The notes beneath the pieces are model-generated. The model ran no database searches and was not told the origin of the DNA. It saw only the letters and a list, made by a program, of their open reading frames with translations. A stretch of 64,000 nucleotides of DNA from an uncultured Pseudodesulfovibrio sp. (GTDB lineage: Bacteria > Desulfobacterota > Desulfovibrionia > Desulfovibrionales > Desulfovibrionaceae): NCBI RefSeq assembly GCF_963677845.1, contig NZ_OY782498.1, positions 1,743,518 to 1,807,517 on the forward strand, given 5' to 3'. Positions 56,771 to 64,000 of this stretch are shown here, piece by piece. Position numbers and translations under genes: made by a program. Position 1 is the first letter of the stretch. Every line of letters begins with the position of its first letter.

Positions 56771-57715
56771 ATGAGTAAGAGTGCAATAGACACCGGAATC
56801 CTGTTGGAAACAGGAACCAATGAACTTGAAATTCTCGAGTTCTCCATCAATGAAATCCGCAAGGAAGGCGAAGAGCCTGTCCCCAATTTTTTCGGAATCA
56901 ACGTGGCCAAAGTTATGCAGGTCATTGAGACTCCGAACCTCGATCCGCCGGAATCAGCTCCCCATCCATCCTTTATGGGAACCATACCTCTTCGTGACCT
57001 GATTCTCCCGGTTCTCGACCTTTCTGTTTGGCTGGAACTGAATATGCCAAAAACTGAACGTGACATTGTCATTGTCACTGAATTCAGTAAATCCGTCACA
57101 GGATTTCTGGTTTCAGGCGTCACGGAAATTCACCGCGTGGGCTGGGGAGAAGTCATTCCCCCTTCAAATATCATCTCCAGTAACACTGACGCCATCGTTG
57201 GCCTCATTGATAAGGGAGATTATTTTGTCCAACTCCTTGATTTGGAAACCATCCTGACACAATTCGAACCGAAATCAGATAAAGATGTGACCATCTCTGA
57301 AACTCGATACAATGTGCTTGTCGCTGATGACTCCGCCACCATTCGGGCCATGATCAAACAAAACCTCACTGAGGCCAATTTCAACCCGATCATAACGAAT
57401 AACGGTGATGAAGCCTTGCGGACCATCAGAGAATTCAGAGATAAAGCTGAAGCAGAAGGTAAAGACATCACTGAATTCGTAGACATTGTCATTTCCGACA
57501 TCGAAATGCCGCTTATGGATGGATTTAGCCTGACCAAAAATATCAAGGACGATCCCCTCTTGCATAAGTTACCTGTTATACTGTATTCCTCCATCATCAC
57601 GAAGGAACTGAAGCATAAAGGCGATTCTGTCGGTGCCAACAGGCAGATATCCAAGCCCGATTTGAATACGATTCCAGAAATCGCAATCAACCTCATAGAA
57701 GGTGGCATAGATTGA
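56771..57715 (+). CDS. CheV-type chemotaxis coupling protein (CheW plus receiver)
   Basis: A 314-aa protein. Residues about 15-165 are a CheW-like domain (NFFGINVAKVMQV, GTIPLRDLILPVLDLSVWL, RVGWGEVIPPS). Residues 180-310 are a receiver with Asp186/Asp187, phospho-acceptor Asp243 (SDIEMPLMDGF), Ser273 and Lys295 (ISKPD). CheV links receptors to CheA and damps signalling when phosphorylated. ATG at 56771 follows GGGAG. The downstream HPt gene overlaps its stop, so the two work together. Confidence 0.92.
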   Translation: MSKSAIDTGILLETGTNELEILEFSINEIRKEGEEPVPNFFGINVAKVMQVIETPNLDPPESAPHPSFMGTIPLRDLILPVLDLSVWLELNMPKTERDIVIVTEFSKSVTGFLVSGVTEIHRVGWGEVIPPSNIISSNTDAIVGLIDKGDYFVQLLDLETILTQFEPKSDKDVTISETRYNVLVADDSATIRAMIKQNLTEANFNPIITNNGDEALRTIREFRDKAEAEGKDITEFVDIVISDIEMPLMDGFSLTKNIKDDPLLHKLPVILYSSIITKELKHKGDSVGANRQISKPDLNTIPEIAINLIEGGID

Positions 57716-58110
57716 TCCAACGCGGCGACGAAGTAGTTGAAATCTTCATAGAAGAAACAGCCGAACGGCTCGACTCCATCGAGTCGGGCCTTTTGCGTTT
57801 GGAAGAATGCGGGATCAACTGCGATCAGGAAACAGTCAACTCTATCTTTCGCGACGCCCATTCAGTCAAGGCGGGGTCCAATCTGCTTGAACTCAAAAGT
57901 ATTGAGGAATTGGCACATAAGATTGAAAACATACTGGAAATGGTCCGCAAAAAGCAACTCACTCCAAACGAATTGATCATCACGGCGTGCCTTGAATCCG
58001 TCGACAAACTCAGAGAACTCGTCGACAATATTGAAAACAGCGACACCATTTCCATTCGCCTTCATACGCGCATGCTTGAAGTGGCTCTGGAAAGAGCACT
58101 CAACACATAA
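57712..58110 (+). CDS. Stand-alone HPt (CheA P1-like) phosphotransfer protein
   Basis: A 132-aa helical protein. The phosphotransfer histidine is His50 in DAHSVKAGSNLLEL, followed by ELAHKIENILEMV, the layout of a CheA P1 domain. No kinase, CheY-binding or dimerisation domain follows. It starts with TTG at 57712, sharing bases with the CheV stop (TTGA), so translation is coupled. It could store or relay phosphate between a kinase elsewhere and the CheV receiver (inference). Confidence 0.88.
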   Translation: MIQRGDEVVEIFIEETAERLDSIESGLLRLEECGINCDQETVNSIFRDAHSVKAGSNLLELKSIEELAHKIENILEMVRKKQLTPNELIITACLESVDKLRELVDNIENSDTISIRLHTRMLEVALERALNT

Positions 58111-58117
58111 TACGGAT

Positions 58118-58164
58118 ACATAAAAAAAGGCCGCACTTCAATGAAGTGCGGCCTTTTTTTATGT
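58118..58164. terminator. Bidirectional palindromic terminator after the HPt gene
   Basis: Perfect 23-base arms around a single central base (core GGCCGCACTTCA and its complement), flanked by A7 and T7 tracts. It lies between the convergent HPt gene and the hypothetical gene at 58171. Confidence 0.93.
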
Positions 58165-58170
58165 GCTCTA

Positions 58171-58680
58171 TCAATTTTTGATGACTTCCAAAAACTCTTG
58201 AGCTTCACTCATTTGAGAAAACGATGTATTCTTAAACACTTCGCTTTCTATAGCGGTCGTAAATTCTTCATAATTCATTTCTCTGAAATTGATCATCACA
58301 CCTTTGATCTTGAAGTACATTTCCAGAAAAGCCAAAAGAGGTTCATCGGCCAGATGTCTGACCAATTCCTGCCCATTGGACAAAGAAGTAAAGGGTTTAT
58401 TCATGCCACCGAGATAAAACATATCCAAACCGCTCTCTCCATCGGTAATCACGCCGAGTAGATTGAACGTATGCAACTTATCCACGAATTCTTCGGTCAA
58501 ATTGGGGAATTCCATAATGTCTTTCTTGGGAAACATCCCGGCAAAAACCATCTGCCCGTCTTCTTCAGCCATGGTATGACGAAAAACATGCTCATCACGA
58601 TTCTTGCGAGCAGCCTTGACTGTTTCATACACATCGCAGGCAAAGGCGAGCTTCAATTCCTTTAAGACTTTCTCGTCCAT
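58171..58680 (-). CDS. Hypothetical cytoplasmic protein
   Basis: A 169-aa acidic protein with no signal peptide or membrane helix and no family I recognise. It has FACDVYETVKAARKNRDEHVF near the N-terminus and GMNKPFTSLSNGQELVRHLAD in the middle. ATG at 58678-58680 is preceded by GGAG and follows ubiD by 13 bases. The longer open frame upstream lies antisense-shifted within ubiD and is a shadow. Likely co-transcribed with ubiD. Confidence 0.7.
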   Translation of the reverse strand: MDEKVLKELKLAFACDVYETVKAARKNRDEHVFRHTMAEEDGQMVFAGMFPKKDIMEFPNLTEEFVDKLHTFNLLGVITDGESGLDMFYLGGMNKPFTSLSNGQELVRHLADEPLLAFLEMYFKIKGVMINFREMNYEEFTTAIESEVFKNTSFSQMSEAQEFLEVIKN

Positions 58681-58693
58681 TTTATCTCCACTG

Positions 58694-60538
58694 CTAGATG
58701 ATTCCATAAAGAGGGCCGCCCTTCGCACCAAGTGCGTCAACTCGCTTCTCAACTTCAGGGTCCGGGACAAGGGGCGGTGCATGATACGTCTTGAGACGGG
58801 CGTCAACAACAATAGCCTTGTCTGCACCCCAATGCTTGGCATGAGTAAATCCACCCACTCCATAAATATCCGTGGCCGGATCTGAACGAGTAAAAGCCAC
58901 CCATAAGAAATTATCCCAATCCCTTGCAGTGAAACCGGCATCGTCGGCCACCACAATCATAGGAAATTTTTCGATCCCTCGCACCGTGTTCAACATATCG
59001 CCAATGCGGTCCAGTGCAGGATCCTGTTGATCCCGCTTCCGACGATGTTTTGGACCCTTAATAATCATAATTCCGGGAGCAAAGACCTGCGGATCACGAA
59101 AACCTCGCGGTAAATCAATTCCCGAAGGGAGATCCGTTCCAAGTTCGCGCTTCACACTCCCGGCAGCGGCAAATATTAACTTGGACCCCTGATTCAAACT
59201 GATACCGGAATAATCCAGCGTATCAATGGTGGTACGAGTAATGAAATGTAGATCCCGTGTAAGGTCGACCCGTTCCAACATATGACGGAAAAACCCCGGG
59301 ATATCATGACAAGAGGAGCCGCTCACCATATCTTCTCGGGCCGCGATCAGCACATATTTTGACAACGATGTCTGAGTATTTCCAAGCAAGCCCAGCGCAT
59401 TAGTCAACAATTCCTGCGGCTGCCGTTCCTCAGCATAAGGAACATATCGTTCACTCCCTACAGCCAGCAGCAAAGGATGAACCCCTGCCGCATCAACTGC
59501 ATGAACTTCATGTACGCCAGCAAAAACAGACGGCACCAAATCAGCAGTCAACTCATGAATAAACTGACCGAACATGGTATCTTCCTGCGGAGGACGCCCC
59601 ACAGTGGTAAACGGCCAGATTGCATCATCTCGATGATACACTTTGTCTACTTTGAGCACTGGAAAATCATGTGCCAAACTGTAATATCCCAAGTGATCAC
59701 CAAATGGTCCCTCGGGTTTCTGCAGATCTTCAACAATCGTACCGCAAATACAAAAATCGGCCTGAGCCGGAACAGACAAACCGCCCTCACGCTTGACCAT
59801 GGGGATACGATGTCCAGCCATGGCTCCGGCAAAAAAGATTTCAGCGAGTCCTTCGGGTAAAGGCATGACCGCAGCCAGCGTCATGGCCGGCGGGCCGCCC
59901 ACAAAGACGTTTACTTTAAGCGGTTCCCCTTTACGCAAAGCCTGAGCATGATGATGTCCGATGCCCCGATGAATCTGATAATGCAAGCCGATTTCTTCAT
60001 CAGGCACATAGTTGTTGCCCGAAAGCTGAACCCGATACATCCCCATGTTGGACCCAGCAAAACCCGGATTGTCAGGCTCTTCGGTGTATACTTGTGGCAA
60101 AGTCACATAACCGCCGCCATCCATGGGCCAGGACACAAGCTGCGGTAATGAGGAAATAGAGGTTTCATTCTCCATAATCGGCCCTGACGAAACCCGCTTC
60201 GGCATGGTATTATATCCGGTCAGGGGCGCACCAAGGTATTTCCATGGACGTTTGAGCAATTCCATCGGGTTCATCTTCAGTTTCATCAACCGTTCTACCA
60301 TATCAATAGTATCACGGAATATGAAATGCATCCGCTCTCTTGTGCCAAAGATGTTAGCGGCCATGGGGAACCGACAACCTTTCACATGATTAAAGAGCAA
60401 AGCCGGTCCGCCTGCCTGAAAAACCCGGCGCTGAATCGCGCCGACTTCAATATTGGCATCAACGGACGCATCAATGCGAACCAGTTCTCCTCTGGCTTCG
60501 AGTGCGTCGAGGCACTCCCCAGTATTTTTGTATCCCAT
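58694..60538 (-). CDS. ubiD: UbiD-family decarboxylase
   Basis: A 614-aa prenylated-FMN-dependent decarboxylase. It has CLDALEARGELVRID at the N-terminus, PLTGYNTMPKRVSSGPIMENE, GGPPAMTLAAVMPLPEGL, PEGPFGDHLGYYS and a C-terminal IVVADDAGF segment. Length is above that of E. coli UbiD (497), and it is of the anaerobe type that acts in menaquinone synthesis in bacteria using the futalosine route. Its cofactor would be made by the UbiX at 62494, which is on the opposite strand 2 kb away. The exact substrate is not determined. Confidence 0.9.
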   Translation of the reverse strand: MGYKNTGECLDALEARGELVRIDASVDANIEVGAIQRRVFQAGGPALLFNHVKGCRFPMAANIFGTRERMHFIFRDTIDMVERLMKLKMNPMELLKRPWKYLGAPLTGYNTMPKRVSSGPIMENETSISSLPQLVSWPMDGGGYVTLPQVYTEEPDNPGFAGSNMGMYRVQLSGNNYVPDEEIGLHYQIHRGIGHHHAQALRKGEPLKVNVFVGGPPAMTLAAVMPLPEGLAEIFFAGAMAGHRIPMVKREGGLSVPAQADFCICGTIVEDLQKPEGPFGDHLGYYSLAHDFPVLKVDKVYHRDDAIWPFTTVGRPPQEDTMFGQFIHELTADLVPSVFAGVHEVHAVDAAGVHPLLLAVGSERYVPYAEERQPQELLTNALGLLGNTQTSLSKYVLIAAREDMVSGSSCHDIPGFFRHMLERVDLTRDLHFITRTTIDTLDYSGISLNQGSKLIFAAAGSVKRELGTDLPSGIDLPRGFRDPQVFAPGIMIIKGPKHRRKRDQQDPALDRIGDMLNTVRGIEKFPMIVVADDAGFTARDWDNFLWVAFTRSDPATDIYGVGGFTHAKHWGADKAIVVDARLKTYHAPPLVPDPEVEKRVDALGAKGGPLYGII

Positions 60539-60648
60539 TGTGGTTCCCGTTCAGTTAGTTTTGGCGAGTTAATCTAGACGGAAAAATCAGAAAAGTTAAG
60601 CGGAGATTCGAGACTTTCGGGAACCAATGATTCACAAAGATAAAATAA

Positions 60649-60924
60649 CTACTGCAAATTTGTCGGCTGCCAAACACATTCAAATTGCAATGCATGAAAA
60701 TGCTTGAATGTCGCTTTCGAATCCATTTCAAGCGGTTTCATTTTACAAGAGGCAAGATTACGACAGGTGTTACAGAACTCTCTGGGATAATTACACACTA
60801 GACAATAGGGTCGAAAATCATCACAACTCAAAGAATTCCAGGGACGTTTGTGTCCAAGTACGCATTTTTTATGATAAAACACACACTCACGACATTTGTT
60901 TGACATAATTAACATTTTACTCAT
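60649..60924 (-). CDS. Small cysteine-rich protein
   Basis: A 91-aa protein with eleven cysteines, arranged as CRECVFYHKKC, SCDDF, YCLVC, FCNTC and SCKMK, plus a final FECVW. This suits zinc or iron-sulfur binding. I know no family for it. The start at 60924 is well supported by GGAGGTG seven bases upstream. It stands alone between ubiD and the hemerythrin gene. Confidence 0.65.
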   Translation of the reverse strand: MSKMLIMSNKCRECVFYHKKCVLGHKRPWNSLSCDDFRPYCLVCNYPREFCNTCRNLASCKMKPLEMDSKATFKHFHALQFECVWQPTNLQ

Positions 60925-61152
60925 TAAGCCACCTCCAAACCGGGCATATTCTCAGTATTGGATGCAACCACAACATATATACTTTTGGAATTATAATCTG
61001 AACATTTTTCCGAAAATGGTATACTTCAAGAAACAACAAAGAATAATCGTTCAAAATCACAGAGACATAACACAACACTCCGAACGACATCTTGCCATTA
61101 TCTCCGTTTCTGATACTATTTTATCATCTAAAACAGCACAATGGAGTCAAAA

Positions 61153-61572
61153 ATGCCCCTCATGCAATGGGATGAAACCATGTCCGTCAATGTAGATGAA
61201 CTGGACAAGCAACATCAGGAACTTATCACCCTGATCAATGAATCATTTGAAGCAATACAACGGCACGACGAACCGGCTCTGTCTCTTCTTATTAAGAAAA
61301 TGCGTACGTATGCTGCCATGCACTTTGAAACTGAAGAAAAGTACATGCGAGAAAACAATTTTTCTGACTTAGAAAATCATATAAAATTGCACAGAAAATT
61401 CAATGAGGACGTCGATGAGTTCCAACGCAATCTTTTCAACAAAACAAACCTCTCTCAAGTGTTTGTCTTCCTGAGTCGATGGTTGACTAACCACATCATG
61501 GAACAAGATAAAAAATACATGCCTTACATAGAAGAGAAGCCTATCGCCGCTGAAGAATCAGAATCTCTTTAA
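61153..61572 (+). CDS. Bacteriohemerythrin
   Basis: A 139-aa four-helix oxygen-binding protein. All seven di-iron ligands are visible: His21 (KQHQEL), His57 and Glu61 (HFETE), His76 and His80 (HIKLH), His114 and Asp119 (HIMEQD). Such proteins bind oxygen in anaerobes and microaerophiles, for sensing, storage or protection. ATG at 61153 follows GGAG; an ATG four codons upstream is possible. Confidence 0.94.
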   Translation: MPLMQWDETMSVNVDELDKQHQELITLINESFEAIQRHDEPALSLLIKKMRTYAAMHFETEEKYMRENNFSDLENHIKLHRKFNEDVDEFQRNLFNKTNLSQVFVFLSRWLTNHIMEQDKKYMPYIEEKPIAAEESESL

Positions 61573-61587
61573 AAAAATATTGAGGCA

Positions 61588-61625
61588 AACAAGAGAAAAC
61601 CCACCATAAGGTGAGTCTTCTCTTT
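61588..61625. terminator. Probable terminator between convergent genes
   Basis: AAGAGAAAACCCACC and GGTGAGTCTTCTCTTT form an imperfect stem between the hemerythrin gene and the secreted hypothetical gene. Pairing is interrupted, so it is weaker than the other convergent terminators in this window. Confidence 0.6.
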
Positions 61626-61629
61626 ATCG

Positions 61630-62121
61630 TTATTGCCATCCACGCTTTTCTCGAAACGCATCAGCGAACTTTTTGATGATGGCTTCGACATCCTCCTGCA
61701 ACTCTTTCTTGAAATCAAAAGTATTCGGAGCAATGCCCATCATTGCAGTTTCCCAGTACACCTGACGAGGTGGAACACCGAATTCAAAATTCAAATGGTA
61801 CGCATTTACGCCGCCAACAGTCCTGATATTCATAACCTTGAGAATGATATATCCGACATTCTCAATCTCGTACCCAGCGGCTGGATAGTTATCTACCCAA
61901 GCCTCATCATTCAGCCGCATGTCCCCCATAAAAGCCTGAAAATATTTGCGGGCATACGCCTGAACTTCATCGGCTTTCACCATATCATCGGCATCGACAT
62001 AAACCCGTATGCTATCGACAATCTTTATTTTCTTATACTTATCGACATCGTCGGAAGCCTGAGCAACTGTGGCCCCCAGCACCATAGCCAACACAATCAC
62101 CATACTCAAAAAACGCTTCAT
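61630..62121 (-). CDS. Hypothetical secreted protein
   Basis: A 163-aa exported protein. The signal peptide (MKRFLSMVIVLAMVLG, ending AQA) precedes a mature region with VDSIRVYVDADDMVKADEVQAY, YEIENVGYI and FGVPPRQVYWETAMMG. There are no cysteines and no family I know. I chose the ATG at 62119-62121 because GAGGATGAAA precedes it at a usable distance; an in-frame ATG two codons upstream has no spacing. Confidence 0.7.
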   Translation of the reverse strand: MKRFLSMVIVLAMVLGATVAQASDDVDKYKKIKIVDSIRVYVDADDMVKADEVQAYARKYFQAFMGDMRLNDEAWVDNYPAAGYEIENVGYIILKVMNIRTVGGVNAYHLNFEFGVPPRQVYWETAMMGIAPNTFDFKKELQEDVEAIIKKFADAFREKRGWQ

Positions 62122-62252
62122 TTTCATCCTCACACGGTTATTCGTTCAGAGAGAACACGTATTCCCATGATGATAACCACAGAGCGACAATTTTGTAAGC
62201 AAAAAGAAAAGGACCTACGTGTCATCAAACACATAAGTCCTTAATTCCTTGA

Positions 62253-62329
62253 TGGTGGGCTATGCAGGATTCGAACCTGCGACTTCTTGCTCCGGAGGCA
62301 AGCACTCTATCCAACTGAGCTAATAGCCC
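62253..62329 (-). tRNA. tRNA-Arg (CCG)
   Basis: A 77-base cloverleaf on the minus strand. Acceptor GGGCTAT/ATAGCCC, D stem GCTC/GAGT, anticodon stem CTTGC/GCAAG around CTCCGGA with anticodon CCG, T arm GCAGG-TTCGAAT-CCTGC and encoded CCA. Confidence 0.97.
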
Positions 62330-62493
62330 ACAAGAAGCAAGTAGCTATACTTCGCTCACTTCTTTGTCAAGGATACATTAAATGCTCTAAAAAAAGAACA
62401 CGTAAAACACAGGAAATACCGTAATGGTCTTTTCTCTTGCAAAAAAGTCTAAAAAAAGTCTATATGGCAAAAAGACAATTCGGCAGGGAGACA

Positions 62494-63060
62494 ATGGACA
62501 CAAAACGCATCATCCTCGCGGTTAGCGGGGCAAGCGGCACTTTGTATGCCGCTTCATTAGTCAAGGCCCTGGGTGGTCGGAATGACGTGGAACTTCACGT
62601 CATCATTTCTGACGCGGCCAAAAAAGTCCTTGCCCTTGAAACGGACCTTCCCATTGATGCCCTGACAAAAGGGGCAACCGCCATTCACGCACAGGATGAT
62701 ATCGCGGCTCCGCCAGCAAGTGGTTCATGGCGACATGACGGCATGATTATCTGTCCCTGTTCCATGGCGACAGTATCTGCTGTGGCTACAGGCTTCGGAC
62801 ACACACTCATCCACAGGGCCGCAGATGTCACCCTCAAGGAACGCGGCAGACTCGTTCTTGTTCCCCGGGAAGCTCCCTACTCCATCATTCATCTCGAAAA
62901 CATGCTCACAGCCACCAAGGCCGGAGCTGTCGTTGTACCGGCGAGTCCGGGCTTTTATCATCGTCCGGCAACCATAGAGGACTTGGCTGATCACCTAGCC
63001 GGAAAAATCCTCGACCAATTGGACATCCCCCACACTCTGTTCACGCGGTGGGGGGAATAG
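62494..63060 (+). CDS. ubiX: UbiX-family flavin prenyltransferase
   Basis: A 188-aa flavoprotein that prenylates FMN to make the cofactor of UbiD enzymes. It has LAVSGASGTLYAASLVKAL at the N-terminus, ICPCSMATVSAVATGFG, and LVLVPREAPYSIIHLENML, which are the UbiX signatures. ATG at 62494 follows GGGAG; an in-frame ATG at 62437 is less likely. It is followed 10 bases later by a metal-dependent hydrolase gene. Confidence 0.94.
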   Translation: MDTKRIILAVSGASGTLYAASLVKALGGRNDVELHVIISDAAKKVLALETDLPIDALTKGATAIHAQDDIAAPPASGSWRHDGMIICPCSMATVSAVATGFGHTLIHRAADVTLKERGRLVLVPREAPYSIIHLENMLTATKAGAVVVPASPGFYHRPATIEDLADHLAGKILDQLDIPHTLFTRWGE

Positions 63061-63070
63061 GAGACACACA

Positions 63071-63748
63071 ATGGAGATTACATGGTTCGGCCACGCAAAT
63101 TTCAGAATCAAGGCCGCTGATGCAACCCTGTTTATCGACCCATTTTTTGTGGGAAATCCCAGTGCCACCACTTCATACAAAGAAGTGGACGAGTGCTCTC
63201 TTATTCTGGTCACTCATGATCACAGTGACCATATAGGTCAAACGCTGGAACTCGCTATCAAACATGACGCCGAAGTCATTGCTATCTTCGACGTCATTCA
63301 GGAACTCATCAGACTCGGTTTACCCGAACATCTAGGCGTTGGCATGAACATTGGCGGCACTGTCACCCGACAAGGTCTGGACATAAAGATGGTTCAGGCC
63401 ATGCACTCCACAGTAAACGGAGCGCCTACAGGATTTATCATCACTGATCCAAAAGGATTATGTGTCTATAATTCCGGCGACACAGGGCTCTTCGGCGACA
63501 TGGAACTTTTCGGTAAATTCCACGACATTGACATTGCGATGCTGCCCATCGGGGGACGTTTCACCATGGACGCCAAACAGGCCGCCTATGCCTGCAAACT
63601 GCTTGGTTGCAAAAAAATAATCCCGCAACATTGGGGGACATGGCCTATTCTTGATCAAAATACCCAAACCATGGCAGAACAACTTGCTCTAACGTCACCC
63701 GACACGGAACTCCTGACTTTGGAAATCGACAAGCCGTTCGAGATTTAG
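63071..63748 (+). CDS. Metal-dependent hydrolase, UPF0173/beta-lactamase fold
   Basis: A 225-aa metallo-beta-lactamase-fold protein. It begins MEITWFGHANFRI, has the HDHSDH metal motif (TLVTHDHSDH region, here LVTHDHSDHIG), YNSGDTGLFGDME, and IPQHWGTWP near the end. UPF0173 enzymes act on unknown substrates; a phosphodiesterase-like or sugar-lactone activity is possible. GGAG lies just before the start. Co-transcribed with ubiX. Confidence 0.9.
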   Translation: MEITWFGHANFRIKAADATLFIDPFFVGNPSATTSYKEVDECSLILVTHDHSDHIGQTLELAIKHDAEVIAIFDVIQELIRLGLPEHLGVGMNIGGTVTRQGLDIKMVQAMHSTVNGAPTGFIITDPKGLCVYNSGDTGLFGDMELFGKFHDIDIAMLPIGGRFTMDAKQAAYACKLLGCKKIIPQHWGTWPILDQNTQTMAEQLALTSPDTELLTLEIDKPFEI

Positions 63749-64000
63749 GCTTTTCTTGAAGCTTTTAGCGATTGCAAAGCTATATAAATTTTCTCTGCCC
63801 GCTTTCGACCAATACCGGGCAAAGCAGTAATATCCGCGCTGTCAGCCTTGATCATTTCGTCGACCGATGCGTATTGATCCCATAAAATTCGAGCTGTTTT
63901 AGGGCCAATGCCCGGAAGAGATGTCAGCTCACTGCTCAAAACAGCCTTCTTCCGCGATTTGCGTTGACGCCCAATAACAAATCGATGCGCCGCATCCCGC
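63745..64000 (-). CDS. uvrC: UvrABC system protein C, C-terminal part (partial)
   Basis: The minus strand from the window edge to the stop at 63745 is one open frame of about 84 codons. It starts RDAAHRFVIGRQRKSRKKAVL and continues through two helix-hairpin-helix elements, LPGIGPKTARIL and LPGIGRKRAEKI. The RDxAHRF segment and tandem HhH are the C-terminus of UvrC, the nuclease subunit of nucleotide-excision repair. A TTG at 63939 could be mistaken for a start, but the frame continues upstream of the window. Confidence 0.85.
   Translation of the reverse strand, partial: RDAAHRFVIGRQRKSRKKAVLSSELTSLPGIGPKTARILWDQYASVDEMIKADSADITALPGIGRKRAEKIYIALQSLKASRKA

Noticed and set aside
63745-63939. 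A separate small helix-hairpin-helix gene starting with TTG
   Set aside because: The frame stays open to the window edge and the added residues match the UvrC C-terminus, so it is the end of uvrC.

Overview
The window looks like chromosomal DNA of a sulfate-reducing deltaproteobacterium of the Desulfovibrionaceae, probably a marine Desulfovibrio or Pseudodesulfovibrio. This is an inference from gene content: a NuoEFG-less complex I operon with extra antiporter subunits, a clostridial-type thi operon with compact ThiC, the large NAD-dependent glutamate dehydrogenase, bacteriohemerythrin, UbiD/UbiX, and a diadenylate cyclase operon in a Gram-negative setting. I saw no insertion sequence, prophage, CRISPR array or rRNA. 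Most of the window is ordinary core genome.

Layout. 1-998: two tandem DUF1538 membrane proteins, the second cut by the window edge. 1402-13075 (minus): a 13-gene complex I operon, nuoABCD-HIJK, then an MrpD-like subunit, an 86-aa membrane protein, a NuoL/MrpD-like subunit, nuoM and nuoN; it ends in a strong terminator. 13356-15412: a response regulator with PAS and GGDEF domains, and a ComB-like phosphatase. 15590-20111: envelope genes (UDP-glucuronate decarboxylase-type SDR, GT4, PAP2 phosphatase, and an overlapping GT2 / LAB_N / VTT set). 20229-20580: two tandem copies of a complete initiator-tRNA transcription unit. 20843-24854: a small coiled-coil protein, a degenerate HD-GYP protein, a stand-alone LapA-like retention module and an FKBP-methyltransferase-like fusion. 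24906-29804: thiSGHFEC behind a TPP riboswitch and an attenuator. 29931-42364: a zinc-ribbon protein, SH3 and OmpH/Skp-like envelope proteins, priA, and the ftsH-folP-cdaA-cdaR-glmM-galU cluster, which links proteolysis, folate, c-di-AMP and peptidoglycan-precursor synthesis. 42507-46053: argFGH. 46279-51741: an ABC importer, phoH, ybeY and a membrane-anchored AlbA_2 sensor. 51906-53484: a zinc-type metal exporter with an SmtB/CadC-like repressor and two matching operators. 53575-64000: glutamate dehydrogenase, CheV plus a free HPt protein, UbiD, hemerythrin, tRNA-Arg(CCG), UbiX, a metal-dependent hydrolase and the 3' end of uvrC.

The items most worth following up are: the complex I with four antiporter-type subunits and an unexplained small subunit; the 207-aa free LapA-type retention module carrying a TAAG site; the FKBP-methyltransferase-like protein whose cofactor core appears deleted; the membrane sensor ending in an AlbA_2 domain; the paired SmtB-type operators; and the zero-loop palindromic terminators between convergent genes, including a 76-bp perfect palindrome that contains both stop codons.
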